Shown in pieces: positions 7,586 to 12,717 of a DNA stretch of 21,399 nucleotides. The position numbers and the translations under genes are program-made. The DNA lies in the IMG/VR virus record IMGVR_UViG_3300004448_000054, positions 1 through 21,399 of that record, one strand, 5' to 3'. The stretch comes from a virus. Within the stretch, counting starts at the first letter, position 1, and the number at the start of each line of letters is the position of its first letter. The notes under the pieces are model-generated. The model saw only the letters and a program-made list of their open reading frames with translations, was not told the DNA's origin and searched no databases.

Positions 7586-7755
7586 GATAATTCCTTTGTT
7601 TTGTTATCGATTTTTTCCCAAAGGTCTAGTTCATAAACCATTTCGGTAATGTCGTTGTCACCAATGTAGGCGTAAGAGATTTCGTTGTTGTAACCACGCA
7701 ATTCGATTTGAGTATTGCCGTAAGTTACTGAATCTATGTAATGACCGTCTTTCAT
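7582..7755 (-). CDS. 57-aa acidic protein, first gene of early operon
   Basis: This short frame starts at ATG 7755 behind a strong AAGGAG and ends in a TGA overlapping the lipoprotein start. The product is acidic and beta-like (SVTYGNTQIELRGYNNEISYAYIGDND), ending in a charged helix (YELDLWEKIDNKTKEL). No family is recognised. As the first gene after the promoter at 7794-7822 it is probably made early and in quantity. Small acidic early phage proteins are often inhibitors of host enzymes, but nothing here identifies a target. Confidence 0.65.
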   Translation of the reverse strand: MKDGHYIDSVTYGNTQIELRGYNNEISYAYIGDNDITEMVYELDLWEKIDNKTKELS

Positions 7756-7793
7756 TCTGTTTCTCCTTTTTCACTCCCCAATGGAGTAACACC

Positions 7794-7822
7794 AGTTTAT
7801 TAAGCTACCTTAACATTGTCAA
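7794..7822 (-). promoter_or_regulatory. Sigma70-like promoter for the 7755-6768 operon
   Basis: Reading the minus strand, a perfect TTGACA (7822-7817) is followed by a 17-base spacer and TAAACT (7799-7794, four of six to consensus). The transcript would have a leader of about 30 bases with AAGGAG before ATG 7755. The -35 box sits in an imperfect dyad TTGACA-A-TGTTAA, a possible operator. Confidence 0.6.
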
Positions 7823-7993
7823 CACATTTATCTAAGGAAAACCCTAATATGTGCAAAAAAGCGACAGGCTGTATTTGGCAGTTGCTATCAATGGGTCAGA
7901 AAGCCGCAAAATTACCCAATTACTGCATCCTACATTGGCGGCTTAACGCCCTAAAAAGGTGGGGTACTTGCTCCGTGATGCTTTCCCCCATGA
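7823..7993. other. Gene-poor stretch between two minus-strand operons, with an inverted repeat
   Basis: Together with the promoter this leaves about 238 bases (7756-7993) without a convincing gene. It contains a perfect seven-base inverted repeat, AAGCCGC at 7901-7907 and GCGGCTT at 7938-7944, with an inner CAAT/ATTG. A G-run and C-run (GGGG near 7963, CCCCC near 7984) flank a loop followed, on the minus strand, by a CCTTTTT run at 7955-7961. This could be a weak terminator for the exonuclease operon. A plus-strand frame starting at ATG 7849 behind AAGGA is Cys/Trp-rich, overlaps the exonuclease gene and is not convincing. Confidence 0.35.
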
Positions 7994-8758
7994 TTACAGG
8001 TTATTTTTTACTTGATAAAACCTTAATAAATGCTGAAAGCACTCCCAACCCTTTTGAAGCTGGGGTTCTTCTACTTCTACTAATTTTACTTGGTTAGTCA
8101 TGCCGTTGACAAACACGATGGCACAGCGAGCGTTGGGCAAGTTTAAGCCTTCACGATATGCCGCTAACTGTAGTTCATGTTCGAACCATACATCAATTTT
8201 ATCAAGATCGGTGGTCTTAGTCTTAAAATCTACTATAAAACCTTGACCCTGACCGTTGATGGGTTTAGCCATTAAATCGCATTTGCCACCAAACCCTAGC
8301 GGATGCCCAAAAGACTTCTCTGCAAGCCACGGTTGCTCTCCAAAGGCATCTTTAAGTACCTTGTCAATCTCATCAAGATAAGCTGGCTTTTCAGGCATAT
8401 ACACCTGCTCAAAGTAGCTTTCAATGATGTTATGAATAGCCGTACCACGCTCTGCCGCTTCCCTGCCTGTGGCTTTGCTATCTTTCATTACCCTAGATAG
8501 CCAAACCCCTTCTTCTTCCCCTTCTAAGCGAGGTAGTGTAAGTGCGGCAAGGATAGCCTGTTCTGCAAGCCATCGCTGTAGCCCTTCACCTTTGTTTGCG
8601 ACATTGATGATAGTGGTAACTGAGGGCAATAAACCAAGTTTTTTGGCATCCCTGAGTGTTGTCGGTCTTTCGCCAGTTTTGCCGATGGTTGTATAGGCTG
8701 GAGTTCCTTGGGAAGTGTACCAATGACCATTTTGTTCTACCTTTTCAGTAATTATCAT
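7994..8758 (-). CDS. RecB/Cas4-like PD-(D/E)XK exonuclease
   Basis: This 254-aa protein has the RecB-family nuclease motifs in order: GTAIHNIIESYF with His109, GFGGKCDLMAKP with Asp161, FIVDFKTKT with Asp177 and Lys179, and ELQLAAYREG with Gln197 and Tyr201. An N-terminal segment (LPSVTTIINVANKGEGLQRW) is common in phage versions. It likely degrades DNA ends for recombination or host genome breakdown. ATG overlaps the methyltransferase stop (ATGA), and it is last in the minus-strand operon after the SSB-like protein, fitting a phage recombination system. No annealing protein or helicase is visible nearby. All active-site residues are intact. Confidence 0.88.
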   Translation of the reverse strand: MIITEKVEQNGHWYTSQGTPAYTTIGKTGERPTTLRDAKKLGLLPSVTTIINVANKGEGLQRWLAEQAILAALTLPRLEGEEEGVWLSRVMKDSKATGREAAERGTAIHNIIESYFEQVYMPEKPAYLDEIDKVLKDAFGEQPWLAEKSFGHPLGFGGKCDLMAKPINGQGQGFIVDFKTKTTDLDKIDVWFEHELQLAAYREGLNLPNARCAIVFVNGMTNQVKLVEVEEPQLQKGWECFQHLLRFYQVKNNL

Positions 8759-9270
8759 TTTTTACCCCAAAAATACAAATCTTGACTATCAGAATTCATT
8801 GAAAACCCAAAGTGTTTAAAAATGTTATGAAAGTCAAAATTGTCTACAAAATCGTTTATAGAAAGATTTGCATAATAATTGTTGGTAAACGGTGATACAT
8901 CTGCGTTAGTGTCTGAAGTCCCATGTTTAGGTCTGCCAGTAGTGGCACAAGTCATAATCACCAAATCTTTAGATAACTCGCACATTTTTTGAAAAGTCTT
9001 TTGCCAATGGACATCGTGTTCAAGACATTCACAAGAAATAACGGTATCAAAAGACAAGTTAGGAAAAGGTAATTCATGGCCTTTGCAAACCATGTCTACA
9101 TCTTTACCTTCCCCAATGTCTACACCTAAATAATTGCAATTATTAAAAAATTGGCGAACCGAGCCATTAATGTTTAATGACCCGATTTCCAACACCTTTT
9201 TGTTTGTGAAGCTGTCAGGAAAAAAACTCCTAACAGATTGCACAAATACCATTTGATTAGGATGGCTCAT
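8755..9270 (-). CDS. Class I SAM-dependent methyltransferase
   Basis: This 171-aa protein matches the Methyltransf_11 pattern. A motif I variant VLEIGSLNINGS lies at residues 26-37. The acidic end of strand 2 follows in YLGVDIGEGKDVDMV (Asp51), then LPFPNLSFDTVISCECLEHD at 67-86. Cofactor binding therefore looks intact. The DNA-methyltransferase motif DPPY/NPPY is absent, and the family usually acts on small molecules, glycans or proteins. It is wedged between the exonuclease (ATGA overlap) and the SSB-like gene (TAATG overlap). The substrate cannot be read from the sequence. Confidence 0.85.
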   Translation of the reverse strand: MSHPNQMVFVQSVRSFFPDSFTNKKVLEIGSLNINGSVRQFFNNCNYLGVDIGEGKDVDMVCKGHELPFPNLSFDTVISCECLEHDVHWQKTFQKMCELSKDLVIMTCATTGRPKHGTSDTNADVSPFTNNYYANLSINDFVDNFDFHNIFKHFGFSMNSDSQDLYFWGKK

Positions 9271-9884
9271 TAGAAAGGGATGTCCGATAAGTTGTCATCT
9301 TCAATCTTAGGTGCGTTCTTTTCACGCTCTTGCTGACCACGCCATTCAGATGATTCTGCAATCTTTTCTTTGTAATATTTTGGCAGGGCATCGTATTTAG
9401 CTTGGTCAAATTCTGCTAACCAAAAATGAACTGGTGCGTTAATACCTTCAGGCTGGGCGTTACGCAACGCTGTTGGCACAGGGCTAATACCACTGATGTT
9501 AGCGTAACGGCCATCTTCTGAATGGGTAATATTGACCATACAGAATTTCCCTAATAGGTTTTTAAGGTCAAAGTTCTTTCTATCTTCTGCGGTCATCTTT
9601 TTGTTAGACCACGCTTCTAGGTCTTGACGCAACCGTGCCTGATCTCCAAGGCTAACGGTATATCGTTTAGACACAATTAACGGTTTGCCATCGTCTGTCT
9701 TTAATGGAGCACCGCTATCGTCATCACCATGCAATTCCCAAGTCAATACGACCTTGTGCATGATTTTGGTTTCGCCAGCCCATTCGGTAGCCTGATGCCC
9801 TAGGTCAATGCATTGGTATAATCTCGCCATGTGGTTGCCAGCAGGGGCTATTTTAAATTCTTTACTGTTGTCTGAAATAATCAT
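9270..9884 (-). CDS. Single-stranded DNA-binding protein, phage DUF669-like
   Basis: The ATG at 9884 is chosen as start: GGAG lies seven bases upstream and the ATG overlaps the previous stop (ATGA). A TTG at 9896 would add four residues but has no support. The 204-aa product has a beta-rich core (residues about 8-140, including HKVVLTWEL and KFCMVNITHSEDGRYANISGI) and a charged linker. It ends in the acidic tip DDNLSDIPF, like the DDDIPF tail by which bacterial SSBs recruit partners. It should coat single-stranded DNA during replication and recombination, matching its place next to the exonuclease. Confidence 0.8.
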   Translation of the reverse strand: MIISDNSKEFKIAPAGNHMARLYQCIDLGHQATEWAGETKIMHKVVLTWELHGDDDSGAPLKTDDGKPLIVSKRYTVSLGDQARLRQDLEAWSNKKMTAEDRKNFDLKNLLGKFCMVNITHSEDGRYANISGISPVPTALRNAQPEGINAPVHFWLAEFDQAKYDALPKYYKEKIAESSEWRGQQEREKNAPKIEDDNLSDIPF

Positions 9885-10114
9885 TTTTTTCTCCAAAATG
9901 TAGAATGTTGCGTTCCAAATGCTTTGTTAAAATCATTAATAACATCACGCAAAACAGGGTTTACATGGGTGTTGCGGATTGGTGATGGCAAACCACACGC
10001 ATAGCGTAGGTCACCAATTTCATCTGCGGTTAAGAAAACCCCATCATCGAGGTCTTTAAAGATGCGTTCCAAATGTTGTTGGAAGCTGTGAAAGTCTTGA
10101 TCTTGCTCACTCAT
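9881..10114 (-). CDS. Small acidic protein heading the recombination operon (77 aa)
   Basis: The start ATG at 10114 has AAGGAG upstream. The N-terminal half is acidic and helical (QDFHSFQQHLERIFKDLDDG), then a segment TADEIGDLRYACGLP, and the C-terminal part is basic and aromatic (FGTQHSTFWRKK). No catalytic motif or known family is recognised. It is the first gene after the strongest promoter in the window and overlaps the SSB-like gene by four bases. This suggests an abundant early protein, perhaps an accessory factor for the recombination genes or a host-directed inhibitor. Confidence 0.7.
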   Translation of the reverse strand: MSEQDQDFHSFQQHLERIFKDLDDGVFLTADEIGDLRYACGLPSPIRNTHVNPVLRDVINDFNKAFGTQHSTFWRKK

Positions 10115-10154
10115 ACGAGTTCTCCTTAATTAACACGGCACATACCGTAAGACC

Positions 10155-10183
10155 ATATTAAGCCAGCTTAAATACAATGTCAA
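10155..10183 (-). promoter_or_regulatory. Consensus-like sigma70 promoter for the recombination operon
   Basis: On the minus strand a perfect TTGACA (10183-10178) is followed by exactly 17 bases and TAATAT (10160-10155, five of six). Transcription would start near 10148, giving a leader with AAGGAG before ATG 10114. It shares the string GTGTTGACA with the promoter at 7794-7822. This is the strongest promoter seen in the window. Confidence 0.8.
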
Positions 10184-10186
10184 CAC

Positions 10187-10217
10187 TTTATTTGTAAATT
10201 TGTTGTTTATTTGTTAA
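10187..10217 (+). repeat. Direct repeat TTTATTTGTWAA, candidate operators
   Basis: TTTATTTGTAA at 10187-10197 and TTTATTTGTTAA at 10206-10217 are spaced 19 bases apart, nearly two helical turns. They cover the -35 and reach into the -10 of the plus-strand promoter and lie just upstream of the divergent minus-strand promoter. This is where the Cro-like protein encoded next door could bind. Operator function is inference. Confidence 0.45.
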
Positions 10218-10220
10218 GAT
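10192..10220 (+). promoter_or_regulatory. Promoter for the Cro-like gene, predicted leaderless transcript
   Basis: TTGTAA (10192-10197), a 17-base spacer and TAAGAT (10215-10220) form a sigma70-like promoter. The usual start, seven bases after the -10 box, falls on the A of ATG 10227, and there is no ribosome site. The mRNA is therefore predicted to begin at its start codon, as with lambda cI from PRM. Confidence 0.6.
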
Positions 10221-10226
10221 AGCTGA

Positions 10227-10457
10227 ATGGATAAAACTTCAACAAGAGCAATGATTGCCCTATTAGGTGGGCCTACAAAAGTAGCAAACCTAGTAGGAGT
10301 AAGCGTTCCAGCCGTATCTATGTGGCAAAACGGCATTATTCCCTATGACAAGCTGGTAATCCTAGCCGCCACGCTAGAAAAGCAAAGCCATGGTTTATGG
10401 TCAAGAAAAAGCCTTTTTCCGCTTTCTTACAAAATGATATGGCCTGAAATTGAATAA
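10227..10457 (+). CDS. Cro/YdaS-like helix-turn-helix regulator
   Basis: This 76-aa protein has a helix-turn-helix in residues about 8-45: MIALLGGPTKVANLVGVSV, then PAVSMWQNG, then IPYDKLVILAATLEK. The pattern GGPTKVANLVGVSVPAVSMW is typical of YdaS/Cro-type phage regulators. The C-terminus is basic then aromatic. It lies beside divergent promoters and a direct repeat that could be its operator, so it likely switches early minus-strand transcription against its own. It has no dimerisation or cleavage domain of the CI type. The TTG start of the next gene lies within its last eight bases. Confidence 0.85.
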   Translation: MDKTSTRAMIALLGGPTKVANLVGVSVPAVSMWQNGIIPYDKLVILAATLEKQSHGLWSRKSLFPLSYKMIWPEIE

Positions 10458-11223
10458 GCCACACATTGTTGCTTTTGGTGGCGGTGTAGATAGTACAGCC
10501 ATGATTTTAGGGTTATACGAAGCCAACAGACCAATAGATTTAATTCTTTTTGCTGATACTGGCGGTGAACGCCCTGAAACTTACAACCATATTGAAAATT
10601 TTAGCAATTGGTTAGCAAGCAAAGGTTTGCCTGTAATCACAATAGTAAAGCGTGTTAGAAAAGATGGAAGCCTAGAAACCCTTGAAGAAGAATGTCTTAG
10701 GTCAAACACTTTGCCGTCTATTGCTTATGGCTACAAAAGGTGTTCTCAAAAACACAAAATAGCCCCACAAGACAAATATTGTAACCATTGGCAACCAGCA
10801 GTTGATTGGTGGAAAACAGGCTCAAAATGCGTTAAATACATTGGCTATGACGCTGGTGAAACCCGTAGGGCTGATAATGCCGCCAAGCGTGACGATCCCA
10901 AATACGAGTATGAATATCCATTAATTGAATGGCAATGGGAACGAGAAGATTGTTTAGAAATTATTGCAAAACATGGAATTACCAATGTTGGTAAATCAGC
11001 TTGCTTTTTTTGCCCATCGTCACGGCCTAAAGAAATTGTTGATTTATATGAAAAACATCCTGATTTGCTTGAAAGAGCGTTAACAATAGAAAAAAATGCT
11101 GAATTAAATGTAATTCAAGGTTTAGGCAGAAATTACGCATGGTCAGAAATAATTTTGATGCACAAATCTCAAATGACGCTACCTTTTGTGGGTTTTGATA
11201 CCCCATGTGAATGTACTGAATGA
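10450..11223 (+). CDS. PP-loop ATPase of the PAPS-reductase-like superfamily
   Basis: The PP-loop is at residues 8-17 (AFGGGVDSTA), followed by the family block LILFADTGGERPETYNHI (31-48). PP-loop enzymes activate a substrate by adenylation, often before adding sulfur. Nine cysteines include Cys98 (KRCSQKHK), Cys185 and Cys188 (ACFFCPSS) and Cys253/Cys255 (CEC). Cys98 plus the CxxC could hold an iron-sulfur cluster, as in assimilatory reductases or DndC/TtcA-like enzymes. The start must be the TTG at 10450, because the first ATG lies after the PP-loop. Its stop overlaps the glycosyltransferase-like gene (ATGA). The superfamily is certain; sulfate reduction, nucleic-acid thiolation or another adenylation all remain possible. 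Confidence 0.85.
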   Translation: MNKPHIVAFGGGVDSTAMILGLYEANRPIDLILFADTGGERPETYNHIENFSNWLASKGLPVITIVKRVRKDGSLETLEEECLRSNTLPSIAYGYKRCSQKHKIAPQDKYCNHWQPAVDWWKTGSKCVKYIGYDAGETRRADNAAKRDDPKYEYEYPLIEWQWEREDCLEIIAKHGITNVGKSACFFCPSSRPKEIVDLYEKHPDLLERALTIEKNAELNVIQGLGRNYAWSEIILMHKSQMTLPFVGFDTPCECTE

Positions 11224-11774
11224 ATAACATTACCCTGTGCTGTATTGATTCGGCACAACCTGACAAAGCCTTAAAAGCGATGGAAAGGTGCAAGAAATAC
11301 TTTAATTTTGGCGGTGAAATCTTTATAAATGACCCCAAAATCAATAGCCGCCAAGCGTATAGCAAATTCATCCTTCAGGAACTGTATAAACAGGTTTATA
11401 CGGACTTTGTTTTAATAGTCCAATGGGATGGGTTCATTATCAATCCTGACGCTTGGAATGACCAATTTTTAAATTATGACTACATTGGGGCGGTATGGCC
11501 GTGGCATCAAGAAGGTAGACGAGTAGGCAATGGTGGCTTTAGCCTACGTTCAAGGGTGCTTTGCGAACTAACCGCCAGCCCTGAGTTTGTCTATACAAAT
11601 GAAAACGAAGATGACCAAATTTGCCATGTAAACAGGGATTTTTTAGAAAGTCAGGGCATGAAGTTTGCACCTGAAGAAATAGCCCGTTATTTCAGCTTTG
11701 AGCGTGAATTGTCCAATATTAAGACTTTTGGCTTTCACGGGGATTTTAATTTTGAAAGACTTGGGTTATACTGA
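11220..11774 (+). CDS. DUF5672 glycosyltransferase-like protein
   Basis: This 184-aa protein has the DUF5672 motifs: VLIVQWDGFIINPDAW (64-79), YDYIGAVWPW (86-95), VGNGGFSLRSR (102-112), NEDDQICH (129-136) and FGFHG (170-174). This family is a nucleotide-sugar glycosyltransferase group usually found in polysaccharide clusters. Here it is full length or slightly short and overlaps the PP-loop gene by four bases, so the two are probably co-translated. It may sugar-modify phage DNA, a virion protein or host surface glycans. The sequence does not show which. A stable hairpin and T-rich run follow the stop directly. Confidence 0.82.
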   Translation: MNNITLCCIDSAQPDKALKAMERCKKYFNFGGEIFINDPKINSRQAYSKFILQELYKQVYTDFVLIVQWDGFIINPDAWNDQFLNYDYIGAVWPWHQEGRRVGNGGFSLRSRVLCELTASPEFVYTNENEDDQICHVNRDFLESQGMKFAPEEIARYFSFERELSNIKTFGFHGDFNFERLGLY

Positions 11775-11803
11775 CGGGGCAGATTCGACCCTGTTTAGTT
11801 TTA
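11774..11803 (+). terminator. Probable intrinsic terminator after the DUF5672 gene
   Basis: ACGGGG (11774-11779) can pair with CCCTGT (11789-11794), six pairs with one G-U, around a nine-base loop, followed by TTTAGTTTT. It starts on the last base of the stop codon. The T-run is interrupted, so termination may be partial. The loop bases also form a stem of the RNA described next. Confidence 0.4.
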
Positions 11804-12180
11804 CTAGCCTAGACCCTTTAGGGTTGCTTTGAGCGTTTTGGAAAGGCTGGCTGGTCTTTTCTAAAGCGGGTCGAACTTAGAGCAACCTTAAGGGGTTTTT
11901 CTATTTCTGCCTAGCCCGTACTCATTGGTGTTGCTACGGTAAAGGCTGTAAATACCCCTAGAAACTACTAGGTGCTTATGCACCCTTCCCTATCCGTTAT
12001 TGCTTGGATAGCTAGAAGAACCGTCCTGTATGGATAGACCGATGATGTGATAAAGACAGACCTAGGCACGACAAAGACATCGAAGCAATAATTTGAGCCA
12101 AGAACTCAGCAAGACTGACAAGCTATTCCTCATAGTAGGGATAGCTATGTCCTGAATCTTGCAATCCTGACAAAAAAACA
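11774..12180 (+). ncRNA. Candidate structured non-coding RNA region (about 390 nt), family unknown
   Basis: No frame of useful length lies between 11775 and 12233 on either strand, yet the block is full of complementary segments. (a) 11784-11791 TTCGACCC with 11868-11875, 8 pairs. (b) 11820-11833 with 11876-11889, 14 consecutive pairs including three G-U and one U-G; a and b interleave as a pseudoknot. (c) inside b, GGAAAG with CTTTTC (11840-11861), then a T5 run at 11896-11900. (d) CCTAG/CTAGG hairpin 11957-11972. (e) GGTGC/GCACC hairpin 11971-11984. (f) CTATCC/GGATAG 11990-12011, whose loop (11997-12005) pairs nine of nine with 12083-12091. (g) a 19-pair long hairpin 12109-12162. GC for 11881-12120 is about 45 percent by hand count, slightly above neighbouring genes. 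No tmRNA, tRNA, hammerhead or group I intron core was recognised. One or two RNAs are possible, the first ending near 11900. Confidence 0.55.
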
Positions 12181-12195
12181 ACAGTTATAAATAAT

Positions 12196-12226
12196 TTGTT
12201 ATTATTAAGCCTACTTAACATATACT
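12196..12226 (+). promoter_or_regulatory. Promoter for the 12234-14286 gene chain
   Basis: TATACT at 12221-12226 is a good -10 box, with TTGTTA 19 bases upstream (12196-12201, four of six). The expected start is near 12233, one base before ATG 12234, so the transcript would again be leaderless or nearly so. The long spacer lowers confidence. Confidence 0.45.
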
Positions 12227-12233
12227 TTCTTAC

Positions 12234-12332
12234 ATGGAAAACTTAATGTTAATTTTCTCTGTTGGAATCTTTGCCATACTTGGTGCGGTATTGCTTCTTT
12301 TGTTCATCATTCTTTATTGGGTAAAAACATGA
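12234..12332 (+). CDS. 32-aa membrane peptide at the head of the replication-gene chain
   Basis: A 32-codon frame from ATG 12234 encodes Met-Glu-Asn and then one long hydrophobic span (LMLIFSVGIFAILGAVLLLL, continuing FIILYW), ending in Lys-Thr. Its stop overlaps the next ATG (ATGA), matching the overlaps throughout this chain. No ribosome site precedes it, but the promoter places the transcript start at or beside its ATG. It is probably translated. The function is unknown. Confidence 0.55.
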   Translation: MENLMLIFSVGIFAILGAVLLLLFIILYWVKT

Positions 12333-12565
12333 CTTGGAACTTACGATTAGTAAATATGAGTAACCCCTATGAGGATTACTTTGAAATCCGTGAAGTGTAT
12401 TACGACAACATGGGTAAACCCATTGCACACAGTCAAGCATCTATTGGTGGGGAAGATAGACTAGAAGTTGATAGATACATTGAACTGGCTAAACTGGCAC
12501 TTGATAAACCTATTATAAAGTTTGCTGATGCAGAAAAAAGCGAAATTAGTAAAGACGAAGAATGA
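12329..12565 (+). CDS. Small hypothetical protein (78 aa)
   Basis: The ATG at 12329, overlapping the membrane peptide stop, is preferred over the upstream TTG at 12317, which would run further back into that gene. The protein begins TWNLRLVNMSNPYEDYFEIR, looks beta-rich and reads like a small domain of the form strand-loop-strand (EVYYDNMGKPIAHSQASIGG). It ends in a helix with an acidic tail (EISKDEE). Such proteins occur in phage replication blocks without known function. No catalytic motif is seen. Confidence 0.7.
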   Translation: MTWNLRLVNMSNPYEDYFEIREVYYDNMGKPIAHSQASIGGEDRLEVDRYIELAKLALDKPIIKFADAEKSEISKDEE

Positions 12566-12717
12566 TTGAAACTTTAATTAAACCCCAGCCGCTAGACAAC
12601 GACATTGCCGTAATGAAAATATTGCAATTAATGGGTCAGCTATCTTTAAACGACATTGAATACATTACCAAACTAACCTCACAAGTGAGCAGTTTAATAA
12701 GCGAGAAATCACAATGA
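12562..12717 (+). CDS. 51-aa hypothetical helical protein
   Basis: This frame starts at an ATG overlapping the previous stop and ends with a TGA overlapping the next ATG, so it is tied into the chain on both sides. The product is helical with a Pro-containing start (IETLIKPQPLDNDIAVMKIL) and an amphipathic end (YITKLTSQVSSLISEKS). It has no cysteines, and no motif is recognised. The exact overlap pattern is the main evidence that it is a real gene. Confidence 0.6.
   Translation: MIETLIKPQPLDNDIAVMKILQLMGQLSLNDIEYITKLTSQVSSLISEKSQ

Noticed and set aside
7816-8097. Plus-strand frame of 93 codons (TTG start; internal ATG 7849)
   Set aside because: It overlaps the well-supported exonuclease by about 100 bases, and its sequence has no recognisable domain; the hydrophobic end is the reverse of the exonuclease C-terminus. 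Kept only as a remark.
11027-11371. Minus-strand frame of 114 codons across the PP-loop and DUF5672 genes
   Set aside because: It lies antisense to two strongly supported enzymes and has no coding signature.
11774-11900. Possible tmRNA, suggested by GGGGC near the start and an ATTCGAC string
   Set aside because: No alanine-tRNA-like ends, no CCA-adjacent acceptor, no T-arm with proper stem and no tag-coding frame were found; the ATTCGAC match is too short.
11775-12233. tRNA gene, hammerhead ribozyme or group I intron in the RNA block
   Set aside because: No T-loop with a pairing stem, no CUGAUGA/GAAA hammerhead core and no group I P/Q/R/S core could be placed. The flanking genes are complete, so nothing is interrupted.
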